This document shows positions 1 to 7,990 of a stretch of DNA of 64,000 nt, piece by piece. The notes under the pieces were generated by a model. The model made no database searches. It had not been told where the DNA came from and saw only the letters and a list, made by a program, of their open reading frames with translations. The translations under genes and the position numbers were made by a program. The stretch covers positions 1 to 64,000 of the forward strand of contig JBGVJZ010000037.1 of the NCBI GenBank assembly GCA_045129695.1, read 5' to 3'. The DNA comes from Eshraghiella sp045129695. GTDB lineage: Bacteria > Bacillota > Clostridia > Lachnospirales > Lachnospiraceae. The stretch's first letter is position 1. Each line of letters begins with the position of its first letter.

Positions 1-95
1 TCATAATGATTGTACCTCTTTAGGATGTAGTAAAATGCTAGTTTACGACATAATTGATGAAGTAAAATGTTAGCATTTCCTAACAATCATTATAA
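1..95. repeat. Inverted repeat flanking a short AT-rich segment
   Basis: The first 13 bases (TCATAATGATTGT) recur in inverted form at 83-95 with one or two mismatches, and two similar GTAAAATG.TAG motifs lie between them. No gene is visible. It lies just beyond the end of an IS66 transposase fragment, so it may be an element end or a stem-loop. I cannot assign a function. Confidence 0.35.
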
Positions 96-129
96 AACTA
101 GGTTCTATGTAAGGGAACCTACCCTAAAA

Positions 130-273
130 TTAAGCGTTTACTTTGCAGTTTTCCTGTACTTCCGGTGACCATGGCATAAGATTATCCAGTTCTTCCGGGT
201 ATCTTTGCCATTCAGAACCAGGCATATACAAAAGCAGATGCTCAAGGTATGCATATACGTTAAGACCGTTAGC
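130..273 (-). pseudogene. IS66 transposase (TnpC) C-terminal fragment
   Basis: The last ~47 residues of an IS66-family TnpC are readable on the minus strand: an ANGLNVYAYLEHLL segment followed by ELDNLMPWSPEVQENC. This matches the usual IS66 tail (compare the copy at 9296-9811, which ends TPWNESVKELC). The stop codon is at 130-132. The homology ends exactly at 273, the left boundary of the IS21 element, so the insertion or a later deletion removed the rest of the gene. No IS66 sequence continues on the other side of the IS21. Non-functional. Confidence 0.75.
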
Positions 274-366
274 TGTAAATACCGATAACTTAGTGCACAC
301 TGCACGGTGTTTTAGTGCACGCTTTCCGGTGATTGAGTGCATCCTTTCCGCTACATAGTGCATTGC
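274..366 (+). repeat. Left terminal inverted repeat of outer IS21
   Basis: Pairs with 5575-5668 in inverted orientation. Inside it, TAGTGCA-like and TTTCCG-like motifs recur at about 20-bp spacing, as expected for the multiple transposase-binding sites at IS21 ends. Confidence 0.8.
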
Positions 367-435
367 TATATTTTAGTCCTATAATTAGATTGGCACACGT
401 TTGTGTGACTATCATTTATAGGAGGTTCGATAACA

Positions 436-611
436 ATGGTTGATTATCGAGAAATCCTGAGACTTAAGAGTCTTGGGTACACAATGAAAGACATTGCATC
501 CAGTGTTCACAGTTCCAGAAACACCGTTTCGGAAGTTCTGACATTAGCAGGAAATCTGCATATTTGCTGGCCACTTGATGACGATGTCACCAATGCTTCC
601 CTGGAGGCTAT
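436..611 (+). pseudogene. istA: istA, 5' part (outer IS21), interrupted
   Basis: Encodes the N-terminal helix-turn-helix of the IS21 transposase (YREILRLKSLGYTMKDIA followed by a VSEVLTLAG recognition helix), preceded by a GGAGG ribosome-binding site. The frame runs into the inner IS21 at 612. Joining 436-611 to 3223-4603, after removing the inner element and one copy of the 7-bp duplication, gives an uninterrupted 518-codon gene that reads LEAMFYPGR across the joint. The break is therefore a simple insertion and not decay. As it stands the outer transposase cannot be made from one frame. Confidence 0.88.
605..611. repeat. Target-site duplication, left copy (AGGCTAT)
   Basis: AGGCTAT here and at 3216-3222 directly flanks the inner IS21. 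A 4-8 bp duplication is normal for this family. Confidence 0.85.
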
Positions 612-724
612 TGATTATTCCGCACGATTCGTTCCACGAATCGCAGATAAGGATACCTGCAATCCGTGGGAATCGTACCACCTATACGCACATTAGTTCC
701 ACCTTTCAGGTGGCTACGCTATTG

Positions 725-1465
725 CTATAATATAGTTTTTATTTTTCGCATATTTAACTCGCCAGAATATATATGTATAGAATTGTTAACTATACGATCG
801 ATGATGGCATCAGCGTGAATTCCGCCACCAAGTCGGTTATGCCAGTCCTCTATACGGTACTGTGTACAAAGGATGGTACTTTTATCTGTATGACGGCGTT
901 CCATTAGTTCAAACAGAAAATGTTCCTGCTGACGGCTTAGTTCATCAATGAGCCATTCATCTATAATGAGAAGCGCATATCCTTCAAACTTTTTAATTAG
1001 TTTAGAAACACCAGTAACGGTTGTTGATGCTTCATCATGTAGTTGAAGCAGGTCTGGCATTCGGATATATCGAGTTCGATAGCCTTGCTTGCAAGCTGCT
1101 TTGCCGATGGCACAGGCAAGGAATGTTTTACCAGACCCTGTAAATCCATCAATTATAATATTGGTATTAGTGTTCATAAACTGACAGGTAGCAATACTTA
1201 AAATCTTATTACGATCCAGTTGTCTGTCAGTATAGTAGATATCCTCTATGGCAGCTTGTGGATAACGGAATTTTGCCATCTTATTTAAACGTTTTACTTT
1301 ATTGGTGTATTTTTCTTGATAGAGATAATCCACCATTAACTGTAGGCGTTCCTCAAATGGTAGTGCCTGATAGCTAGGCTCCTTAGCCTGTATTTCAATT
1401 GCTTGTATAAATTCACCTAAATTTAATTCTTCCAGTTTACGTCTGGTTTCATTATTTATCATCAT
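725..1465 (-). CDS. istB: IstB-like ATP-binding protein (inner IS21)
   Basis: A 246-residue AAA+ ATPase of the DnaC/IstB type that helps IstA choose and capture target DNA. The Walker A motif reads GFTGSGKT and Walker B reads ALLIIDEW; a C-terminal IVNNSIHI segment matches the family. I place the start at 1465, where a GGAGG site sits 5 bases upstream; longer upstream reading lies inside istA. It overlaps the istA stop by 14 bases, the usual translational coupling in IS21. The length is normal for the family and the gene looks intact. Its paralogue in the outer element (4600-5388) is clearly divergent, so these are two different IS21 types. Confidence 0.9.
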   Translation of the reverse strand: MMINNETRRKLEELNLGEFIQAIEIQAKEPSYQALPFEERLQLMVDYLYQEKYTNKVKRLNKMAKFRYPQAAIEDIYYTDRQLDRNKILSIATCQFMNTNTNIIIDGFTGSGKTFLACAIGKAACKQGYRTRYIRMPDLLQLHDEASTTVTGVSKLIKKFEGYALLIIDEWLIDELSRQQEHFLFELMERRHTDKSTILCTQYRIEDWHNRLGGGIHADAIIDRIVNNSIHIYSGELNMRKIKTIL

Positions 1466-3029
1466 CGTAACCTCCATAATATGCAGCACCGCGGACATAT
1501 CCAAGCGTCTGTTTATTTTGTTCTTGAATTTTTAGTTCTTCTTTCTGAGCAAGATAGATTTTATCTTGATTACCGGAAAGAATCGTTTTAAGATGATGAT
1601 AACGGGGAACCCGTATGCTGGTCAGGGCAATCTCACAAGCGATTTCCAGGCGTTTATCAGAGTAGCTCTTTGCCAGTTTTAAGACTGACAGGGCTGAATT
1701 GTAGCCCTGTTCTTTTATATTTACGCTACGGAAAATACGGTCAATTACTTCAGCTGTATTTTCACCAATGGAAGCAGCCCAACGTTTCATACGTTCCTCA
1801 TCCATTTCGGGCTGATTATATTCATCGGGCATATCTTCTTTATGTGTGCTCCACGCATTAGTCCTGTAATCAGGAAACCTCGTGTGAGTTGAGATACGCT
1901 CATGATTATTATAGATTTCAATTAACGTATCGGTTGCCTTCACGCTTACTTCTTGTCCTCGATAGTGGTAAGGGCAAGAGTAATGATTTTTCTTATATAC
2001 AATGTGACAATCCGGATATACCTTTACATGATGCTTCCATTCTGCAATTTCAAAAGGAAATGCCGGAAGTTCATGAAGATATGGCTTTTCTTCTAAATAT
2101 ACTGTATAACGACTGCCATCTCTTTTTTGAAAAGGAGTTTCGTTGAATTCTTTCAAAGCTTGGCTGACAGCCATCTTCAATTCGCCTAATGAATAGAATT
2201 CTTCATTGCGAAGCTTGGCAATAATAGCAGTGGCTATCTTACCAACGGTACCCTCAACAGAAGCTTTTTGCTTTGGCTTTCTTACTCCGGTAGGCATGAT
2301 TGCAGTACAGTAATAGTTGCCTAAAGATTCATAGGCCTCGTTAAGAAGGATATCACCTTCCTTCGGATGCTTGATAACACCAGTTTTTAGATTGTCACAT
2401 ACCGTTCTTACTGGAACACCACCAAAGAATTGGTACATATGAATATGACATCTAAGCCAGGTGTCCTGCTTCATATCAAGACAGGGCTCAACATAAGAAT
2501 ACTGGCTATAAGGAAGAGTTGCTACGAACAGATATACTTTTATGATTTCGCCACTGGTTATATCAACATACTTCATAGTTGGACCACTCCAATCTACTTC
2601 ACATCGTACACCTGGCTTATGGACCAGGTGGTTTGTAAGTGCTTGTTGCGATACATACGTGGCATAATCATCACAAAACTTTGAATAACCTACAGGAATA
2701 TTTCCTTTGGATTCACAGTCCGCCTTGTATTCTTTCCATAGAAGTTTTAATGTAACACCTACCTTTTTTAACTCTCCGTGTATAGTGTCATAATTAGGGA
2801 GAGTATAAAGTTGTTTCAAATCCGTATATTTGTCAGGAAAGAACATCTGATAGACTTCGTCCTCTGACAAATCTTTGATATCCTCATAACGGATTTGCAT
2901 TTCGTCAGCGAGGTGAAGCACTTCACTGACAGAGTTTCTGGACATGTTTCGAGTTGCTGCAATACTATTTCTGGACATATGTGCATCTCTTAATTCCAGA
3001 ATCAGTTTAACTCTGATTTTGTTTGCCAT
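1452..3029 (-). CDS. istA: IstA transposase (inner IS21)
   Basis: A 525-residue DDE integrase-type transposase. An N-terminal helix-turn-helix (SRNSIAATRNMSRNSVSEVL) is followed by the rve-like catalytic core: the first Asp is in VRCEVDWSG, the second in RTVCDNLKTG, and the Glu region is around KQKASVEGTV. A C-terminal beta-barrel region (CHIVYKKNHYSCP) follows. An AAAGGAGG site lies 8 bases before the ATG at 3029. It is expected to act with IstB encoded immediately downstream. The frame is intact and all catalytic residues are visible, so the element could be mobile. Confidence 0.92.
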   Translation of the reverse strand: MANKIRVKLILELRDAHMSRNSIAATRNMSRNSVSEVLHLADEMQIRYEDIKDLSEDEVYQMFFPDKYTDLKQLYTLPNYDTIHGELKKVGVTLKLLWKEYKADCESKGNIPVGYSKFCDDYATYVSQQALTNHLVHKPGVRCEVDWSGPTMKYVDITSGEIIKVYLFVATLPYSQYSYVEPCLDMKQDTWLRCHIHMYQFFGGVPVRTVCDNLKTGVIKHPKEGDILLNEAYESLGNYYCTAIMPTGVRKPKQKASVEGTVGKIATAIIAKLRNEEFYSLGELKMAVSQALKEFNETPFQKRDGSRYTVYLEEKPYLHELPAFPFEIAEWKHHVKVYPDCHIVYKKNHYSCPYHYRGQEVSVKATDTLIEIYNNHERISTHTRFPDYRTNAWSTHKEDMPDEYNQPEMDEERMKRWAASIGENTAEVIDRIFRSVNIKEQGYNSALSVLKLAKSYSDKRLEIACEIALTSIRVPRYHHLKTILSGNQDKIYLAQKEELKIQEQNKQTLGYVRGAAYYGGYDDDK

Positions 3030-3215
3030 TGTTTAGGCCTCCTTTATCTTATATTTGGAACAAATGCTCCTTTTTATAAGATAAAGGTAAGTGGACTCAT
3101 TGTCACGGATGAGTGGAATCCTTGTAGTGGATTACTGTTTGTAACAAGTGGAATCCTTGCATTGGACAAGCGGATTCATAGTGCGGATTGATGGAATCCA
3201 AGGTGCGGAATATTC

Positions 3216-3222
3216 AGGCTAT
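3216..3222. repeat. Target-site duplication, right copy (AGGCTAT)
   Basis: Second copy of the 7-bp direct repeat flanking the inner IS21. Outer istA resumes in frame at 3223. Confidence 0.85.
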
Positions 3223-4603
3223 GTTTTATCCAGGCAGGAATAAATCCGATGAGGATCGTCTCATTCCTGATTATCCTAAGATTCATAGGGAACTTGCCAA
3301 GAAAGGCGTTACCCTTACGCTTCTTTGGACGGAATACTGTCTTGAAGCAAGTGCTGCCGGCAAGAAACCTTACATGAGCACACAGTTTAATGATAACTAT
3401 CGTAAATGGGCTCGTATCACTAAGGCTACCATGCGTATCCAGCATAAACCGGGTGACGAAATGGAGGTTGACTGGGCTGGTGCGACAATCGATATATTCG
3501 ATGAAGTTACAGGCGTTGCTACTCCTGCATATTTGTTTGTGGCTGTACTTTCCTGCAGTTGTTATGTTTATGCGGAACTCTGTCCTAACATGAAGTCAGA
3601 TACTTTCATTAACTGTCATGTACATGCTTATACATACTTTGGAGGTTCCACACGCTTGTTGGTTCCGGACAACCTAAAAACCGGTGTAACTAAGAATACA
3701 CGCTATGATACCCTGATTCCAAGGGCGTACAAGGAGATGGCTGACCACTATAATACTGCAATCGTTCCGGCAAGAGTAAAACATCCGGATGATAAGCCGA
3801 ATGCAGAGGGTTCTGTAAAGTTTGCAACCACCTGGATATTGGCTGCATTGCGTAATTATCATTTCTTTTCTATTGAGGAGGCAAAAGCTGCAGTTTCGGA
3901 GAAACTGGAAGAACTTAATCTTCGCGCATTTAAAAAGAGGCTCGGAAATCGCCGATCCGCTTTTCTAAACGAAGAAAGAGATTTTATGCAGCCGCTTCCC
4001 AAAGCCCCTTACGAACCAGCAGTCTGGTCCACTGCGAAGGTTCAGAATGATTATCTCATAAGTGACGGAATCAATAAATACTCAGTTCCGTTCGATTTAA
4101 TCGGGGAACAGGTAGATATCCGTCTAACCAGTGCAATGGTAGAGATTTTTTATCATGGTGGCCGCGTTGCTTCACATGTTAGAAAAATTAATCCACAAAG
4201 AGATCCTATCTGTATCAAGGAACATATGCCTCTGAATCATCAAAAGTATCTTGCTTATAATCCGGAAGAGTTTGTCAGCTGGGCAGAAAATATCGGTGCT
4301 TTTACATTAAAAACAATCAATCATTTTCTATATTCCGAAAAAGAACCAGAACAAGGATTTAAGTACTGCATTGGCTTAATGAAAGCTGCTGAGAAATACG
4401 GAAACAACCGTATAGAAAAAGCCTGTGAAAGACTTTTAACTATTACCGTACAGCCATCATTAAGAAGTATTATCACAATCCTTAAGAATGGGCAGGACAA
4501 ACTTGGTGCTGATTCTAAACTAACTAAACAAACAGGCGAAAAAAGAAGTAATGGTATAACCCGTGGACTTTCAGCCTACAGAAATGGAGGTGACGCAGAA
4601 TGA
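3223..4603 (+). pseudogene. istA: istA, 3' part (outer IS21), interrupted
   Basis: Carries most of the outer transposase: the catalytic core with Asp in MEVDWAGA, Asp in LLVPDNLKTG and Glu in KPNAEGSVK, followed by the C-terminal domain. An ATG at 3188 would give a 471-residue protein that starts inside the inner element and lacks the DNA-binding N-terminus, so any product would be a truncated transposase. The stop overlaps the istB start by 4 bases (ATGA). Reading resumes with MFYPGR after the target duplication. The rest of the gene is undamaged. Confidence 0.88.
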
Positions 4604-5388
4604 TTAATGCATCTACCTTCGAAAAACTGAAGGCACTAAATTGCAGTGCCATGGCTGATGAATTCCAGAATCAGATCAATGATTCGAGGTCATACAACTC
4701 ATTAGGCTTTGAAGAACGGTTAGGGCTTCTTGTTGATGCCGAATGGAACCGACGTCAGGCAAACAAATTGAAGAATCTTATTAAGCGGGCTTCCTTTTCC
4801 ATATCTACTGCCTGTATTGAAGATATAGAGTATTTACCGGACCGTAAACTCGATAAAGCTCAGTTAATTAGATTTTCAACTTGTCAGTATATAAATGAAG
4901 GACATCATATCATCTTAAAGGGTGCCAGCGGTTCGGGTAAGACTTATATTGCATGTGCATTAGGTAATGCTGCCTGCCGAAAATTCAAAACCGTACGATA
5001 TATCAGAATGCCGGAATTACTTGATGAATTAGCACTTTCAAAATCAGATGGAACATTTCGTAAAGTAATTAATGCTTACTGTAAAGCGGAACTTCTTATT
5101 ATTGATGAATGGTTGATTCGAAAACTTTCTACTCAAGAAAGATATGACCTTCTTGAAATTATCGAAAAGAGGATTAATAGCCCTAAGGGTTCTATGATTT
5201 TCTGTACCCAGTACAATGATGAAGAATGGTATGGACGTATTGACCCTGAATACGATGAAGGAAGTCCTATAGCAGAAGCTATCATGGATCGTATTACAAA
5301 CAATGCATACGACATTTTCATTGAAGGAAAGGTATCAATGCGACGTCGGCATGGACTAAAAACCAAAACGGAAGGAGGCATTTCATGA
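4600..5388 (+). CDS. istB: IstB-like ATP-binding protein (outer IS21)
   Basis: A 262-residue AAA+ ATPase partner of IstA. Walker A is GASGSGKT, Walker B is LLIIDEW, and the C-terminal RITNNAYDIF matches the family. It starts at an ATG overlapping the istA stop (ATGA), so translation is coupled to istA. The frame is intact although its istA is split, so it may still be translated from the truncated upstream message. A further small gene overlaps its end by 4 bases. Confidence 0.9.
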   Translation: MINASTFEKLKALNCSAMADEFQNQINDSRSYNSLGFEERLGLLVDAEWNRRQANKLKNLIKRASFSISTACIEDIEYLPDRKLDKAQLIRFSTCQYINEGHHIILKGASGSGKTYIACALGNAACRKFKTVRYIRMPELLDELALSKSDGTFRKVINAYCKAELLIIDEWLIRKLSTQERYDLLEIIEKRINSPKGSMIFCTQYNDEEWYGRIDPEYDEGSPIAEAIMDRITNNAYDIFIEGKVSMRRRHGLKTKTEGGIS

Positions 5389-5573
5389 CAAACGAATGTC
5401 CCTTCAATAATAATAAATGTGTGCTATGGATTGATTACCAGGTAGCACAGGTAGCTTTACAAGAGGCAGAGGAAATATGTTCATCCAATTGGAATGAAAT
5501 CAATTATCTGCTGGATCGTGTGAAGTTGCTCGAGTCATTGCTAAAAGAAAATGAAATAAAGATCCCAGAATAA
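5385..5573 (+). CDS. Small passenger protein of outer IS21 (unknown)
   Basis: A 62-residue ORF whose ATG overlaps the istB stop by 4 bases (ATGA) and which ends just before the right inverted repeat, so it belongs to the element. The N-terminus has two Cys (ECPFNNNKC); residues ~18-60 are acidic and look like one long amphipathic helix or short coiled coil. I do not recognise the family. The third-gene position and tight coupling suggest a regulatory or accessory role in transposition, which is inference only. Confidence 0.6.
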   Translation: MTNECPFNNNKCVLWIDYQVAQVALQEAEEICSSNWNEINYLLDRVKLLESLLKENEIKIPE

Positions 5574-5574
5574 C

Positions 5575-5668
5575 AGCAATGCTCTGATGACCGGAAGGAG
5601 TGCACTGTATGAGCGGAAACTATGCACTAAAACGCCGTGCAGTGTGCTCTAAGCGGTCGGAATATACA
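5575..5668 (-). repeat. Right terminal inverted repeat of outer IS21
   Basis: Inverted partner of 274-366. The end reads TGTATATTCCG inward from 5668, with the same internal TAGTGCA/TTTCCG motif array. Confidence 0.8.
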
Positions 5669-5751
5669 CTTTGTACAAGCTGATTGATAATGTCTGAACA
5701 AAGGCTTTTCATACGTTTTAAAAAGTCTTTATCCTCAATGTAATGATACAT
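5669..5751 (-). pseudogene. 5' stub of an unidentified gene truncated by the IS21
   Basis: An ATG at 5751 with a GGAGAAAAAT site in front opens 27 codons (MYHYIEDKDFLKRMKSLC...) that run straight into the IS21 end at 5668. The DNA beyond the other end of the IS21 is IS66 and not the rest of this gene, so the remainder has been lost. The residues look like the helical start of a soluble protein. I have no confident family. Confidence 0.5.
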
Positions 5752-5837
5752 ATTTTTCTCCTTTTCGCCCATGCCACCCATTTAACATCAAGGTTAAATC
5801 ATTACAGTATATCATAATAATATCACATGTCAAGAAT

Positions 5838-6485
5838 TTAGTTCATAGGATCTTCTAATAAATCTTCGATTGTGCAGCCGAGAATTCTTGATAATTTATA
5901 TAGAGTTCTGGCTTGTGCTTTATCTATATCATTTGCTTTTTGTTCGTACATCTGAATAGAACGGAGATGGACACCCGATTCACATGCGAGCTCTGCTTGA
6001 GAAAGTCCTCTATTCTCACGAATTCGTTTCAATTTCGTTTCCACGTCTATCTCAGTATAAAATTGCTCCATTGTATCAATAAACTGTGTTATATCCATTT
6101 CATGATAAACAGAATACATTGATATGATTTTTGAAAGCGGTGCATATTCAAAGATATCTTTAAATCTTCTGCCTGTGTACCATTGATATTCTGCAAGTGC
6201 CCAGCCTGCCCAGTATTCCGGTGATTTATCACCACTGAAACTTGGGGAAGGAAGTTCTTTTTCTATATAGATTTTATTGATTACAAGCTGAGCAAGTTCT
6301 ATTCCCGACATTCCTGCAAGTACAGCAGGATTACCTCTCTCAAATTGTTTTGCGTATCCCGATTGAACAAACAACATAGCGATCCAATCGCTCTTAATTT
6401 TACAATCATTGATTGCATAGTCAAAAAATTGAGCTAAGCGACTTTTGGCATTACTCAGATAAGATTTGTTGTAAGCGTGGGTCAT
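5838..6485 (-). CDS. XRE-family HTH protein, putative antitoxin/regulator of the DUF3990 pair
   Basis: A 215-residue protein with an uncharacterised N-terminal domain (about 1-145) and a C-terminal XRE helix-turn-helix (about 150-210: LKRIRENRGLSQAELACESG then IQMYEQKANDI). An AGGAG site lies 10 bases before the ATG. The gene overlaps the upstream DUF3990 gene by 35 bases, so the two are cotranscribed and probably coupled. The toxin-first order with an HTH second gene, plus operator-like palindromes in the promoter, suggests it represses its own operon and may bind or neutralise the DUF3990 protein. The antitoxin role is inference. Confidence 0.7.
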   Translation of the reverse strand: MTHAYNKSYLSNAKSRLAQFFDYAINDCKIKSDWIAMLFVQSGYAKQFERGNPAVLAGMSGIELAQLVINKIYIEKELPSPSFSGDKSPEYWAGWALAEYQWYTGRRFKDIFEYAPLSKIISMYSVYHEMDITQFIDTMEQFYTEIDVETKLKRIRENRGLSQAELACESGVHLRSIQMYEQKANDIDKAQARTLYKLSRILGCTIEDLLEDPMN

Positions 6486-7149
6486 CGTTTCTCATCTCCT
6501 CTCTGAGTATATCCATTACGAATATATCATCGCGGTAAGATTTACTTTTCTTAATATCGTTTTTGTATGCTTCTCTTGCCTTTGTGTCGCGGTCAACAAA
6601 TTTGGGATAATAAATAGTTTTGTCGACAGGCTCTGCATCAATAAATTTGATTTGATCGTATGCCTTCTTTGAAACGAGAACGGTCTGTTCGCCGAGTTTA
6701 CCAAGTCGCAACGCTTTATTCAAACTACGAAGTGATAAACCGTTTTCAACAAAACTCTCTGCATATCTAAAATAAGAATCATCAGCACGATAGCCTACGA
6801 TAACATCGTATTCAGAGGTATCTATGGAATAGTGCTCAATAATATATTCCTTTGCATCAATAGCGATTTCAGAATCCAATGAAAGGGTTCTATGTTGCAA
6901 CAAAATAGCAATCCAATTTAAGACGGTATGCATACCGTCCGATAGAGTTAGTATTTTCAAACCGGTTAAATCTAATTCGTAGCGATTGCTGAAGCCGTCA
7001 GTGTTTTGTTTACACGCCCATTCCTTCGCCATCTCAGGTAGGCGAGTACAATAGAATCCCATTCCATAATCGTTCTTGGGATTTCCTTTGGTTATATCAG
7101 GAACTTCAATAATATGATCTGTTCCATGAAGTAGTTCAATTTTATTCAT
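6451..7149 (-). CDS. DUF3990 domain protein, putative ADP-ribosyltransferase-fold toxin
   Basis: A 232-residue protein. The N-terminus has the DUF3990 hallmark ELLHGTDHII followed by YGMGFYCTRLPEMAKEWA; the LNWIAILLQHR segment near residue 80 and YDVIVGYRADD near 125 are also typical. The HGT and GxGFYCT pattern resembles the NAD-binding core of ADP-ribosyltransferase-like folds, so NAD-dependent modification is a reasonable guess and is not shown. I chose the ATG at 7149 because GGGAGG lies 7 bases upstream; an ATG 15 bases earlier has no such site. A perfect sigma-A-type promoter sits just upstream and the XRE gene follows with a 35-base overlap. Confidence 0.72.
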   Translation of the reverse strand: MNKIELLHGTDHIIEVPDITKGNPKNDYGMGFYCTRLPEMAKEWACKQNTDGFSNRYELDLTGLKILTLSDGMHTVLNWIAILLQHRTLSLDSEIAIDAKEYIIEHYSIDTSEYDVIVGYRADDSYFRYAESFVENGLSLRSLNKALRLGKLGEQTVLVSKKAYDQIKFIDAEPVDKTIYYPKFVDRDTKAREAYKNDIKKSKSYRDDIFVMDILREEMRNDDPRLQQILSE

Positions 7150-7162
7150 AATTGAGCCTCCC

Positions 7163-7215
7163 ATATCATTGCAATGTTATACATGAATTATATCATTGCA
7201 ATGATAGTATGTCAA
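7163..7215 (-). promoter_or_regulatory. Promoter with duplicated palindromic operator for the DUF3990/XRE pair
   Basis: On the minus strand TTGACA (7210-7215) and TATAAT (7187-7192) are separated by exactly 17 bases. The palindrome ATCATTGCAATGAT occupies the spacer (7192-7205), and a second copy, ATCATTGCAATG, lies at 7165-7176 downstream of the -10. Two operator copies 27 bp apart over a consensus promoter is the classic layout for repression by the HTH antitoxin. Confidence 0.85.
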
Positions 7216-7278
7216 GATAGGCTTATTTTATTAATATGCAGTTAATTAACCGTTTCAATTTTTCATCTTAGTATTTAT

Positions 7279-7410
7279 CAAAAAAAGACTGCCGGACTGC
7301 TTGGTATGCTTTTGCTTATATTTGTTGTGCCGCTGACCATATTGATGTTGGTGGGAAACTTAATATTGTATAGAATAAATCTGATGAATACCATACCTTA
7401 TCGGGTATAA
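7279..7410 (+). pseudogene. Remnant of a membrane protein tail (uncertain)
   Basis: A plus-strand frame without a credible start reads a strongly hydrophobic stretch (GLLGMLLLIFVVPLTILM) and ends at 7408-7410 inside the hipB operator region. It looks like the last transmembrane helices of a lost gene. No family is assigned. Confidence 0.3.
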
Positions 7411-7452
7411 TTCTAATATAAAACATTGACATTATACCCTTTAGGGTATAAT
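7394..7452 (+). promoter_or_regulatory. hipBST promoter with operator palindromes
   Basis: TTATACCC-TTTA-GGGTATAA at 7432-7451 is a perfect inverted repeat lying between a TTGACA (7426-7431) and overlapping TATAAT (7447-7452). A second, imperfect copy (TACCTTATCGGGTA, 7394-7407) is 38 bp upstream. This is the expected position for HipB binding and autorepression. The TTGACA-TATAAT spacing to this -10 is short (15), so an overlapping TAATAT (17) may be the real -10. Confidence 0.75.
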
Positions 7453-7460
7453 ATATAGAT

Positions 7461-7661
7461 ATGAACACTATTGCAGAATTTATCAAACAAAAAAGAAAAG
7501 AAGCGGGGCTTACTCAAGAGGAGTTTGCAATCCGCTCAGGGCTTGGACTTCGTTTTATTAGGGAACTTGAGCAAGGAAAGGAAACAGTTCGAATGGACAA
7601 GGTTAATCAGGCTCTTTCAATGTTTGGCATGAAGGCAGTTCCCGGAAGGAAGGATGATTAA
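7461..7661 (+). CDS. hipB: HipB-like antitoxin/transcriptional repressor
   Basis: A 66-residue XRE-type protein that is almost entirely one helix-turn-helix (IAEFIKQKRKEAGLTQEEFA, then LRFIRELEQGKETVRMDKV). It is shorter than E. coli HipB (88 residues) and lacks a long tail. It is the first gene of a hipB-hipS-hipT operon; its stop overlaps the hipS start (TAATG). Two GGGTATA-type palindromes in its promoter are the likely operators. In the known HipBST system HipB contributes to DNA binding while HipS neutralises the kinase; I infer the same here. Confidence 0.88.
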   Translation: MNTIAEFIKQKRKEAGLTQEEFAIRSGLGLRFIRELEQGKETVRMDKVNQALSMFGMKAVPGRKDD

Positions 7662-7990
7662 TGGATGCATATAGAACAGCTTATGTATATGTAAGGGATA
7701 CCTTTGCAGGAATATTGAGAGAAACCGATTCAGGATATTCTTTTATTTATGATAATGATTATCTTATAGGGGAAAAACCGTTAGCGGTCAGTATAACTAT
7801 GCCTCTTCAAAAAGAAGAATATACATCCAAAACACTTTTCGCTTTTTTTGATGGCTTAATCCCGGAGGGATGGTTACTTAATGTTGTAAGTCATAATTGG
7901 AAGATTGACAGAAAAGATCGTTTTGGAATATTGCTTGTAGCTTGTAAAGATCCTGTTGGAAACGTCCGTATAAAGGAGGCGAAAGAATGA
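7661..7990 (+). CDS. hipS: HipS-like small antitoxin (HipA N-subdomain 1)
   Basis: A 109-residue protein equivalent to the N-terminal subdomain of HipA (VYVRDTFAGILRETDSGYSF, then LFAFFDGLIPEGWLL and KIDRKDRFGILL). In classical HipBA this domain is fused to the kinase; here it is a separate gene, as in HipBST of enteropathogenic E. coli, where HipS is the antitoxin. It overlaps hipB by 1 base and hipT by 4 (ATGA), so the three are translationally coupled. The frame is clean, so the split is a gene architecture and not a frameshift. Confidence 0.88.
   Translation: MDAYRTAYVYVRDTFAGILRETDSGYSFIYDNDYLIGEKPLAVSITMPLQKEEYTSKTLFAFFDGLIPEGWLLNVVSHNWKIDRKDRFGILLVACKDPVGNVRIKEAKE

Larger units (their letters stand above)
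612..3215 (-). mobile_element. Inner IS21-family insertion sequence nested in istA
   Basis: A 2,604-bp element with ends TGATTATTCCGCAC and, inverted, TGAATATTCCGCAC (one mismatch in 14), flanked by the 7-bp repeat AGGCTAT. The right end holds two copies of AGTGGAATCCTTG and other GTGGAAT-type repeats, the likely transposase-binding array. It carries intact istA and istB on the minus strand, opposite to the host element. Both genes are open, so the copy may be active and is the younger of the two insertions. Confidence 0.9.
274..5668 (+). mobile_element. IS21-family insertion sequence (outer copy, interrupted by a second IS21)
   Basis: The boundaries rest on long imperfect inverted ends. The left end begins TGTAAATACCG at 274 and the right end, read inward from 5668, begins TGTATATTCCG; the first 34 bases align with 6 mismatches and similarity continues for about 90 bp. 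TG...CA ends with several internal copies of a short motif are characteristic of IS21. Cargo is istA (split), istB and a small third ORF, all on the plus strand. No target duplication is evident: the left flank is IS66 and the right flank is a different truncated gene, which suggests a flanking deletion or recombination. Without the inner element the copy would be 2,784 bp. Confidence 0.85.

Noticed and set aside
3188..4603. Independent 471-residue transposase starting at 3188
   Set aside because: The first 12 codons derive from the inner element's terminal repeat and target duplication; the reading is the 3' part of the interrupted outer istA.
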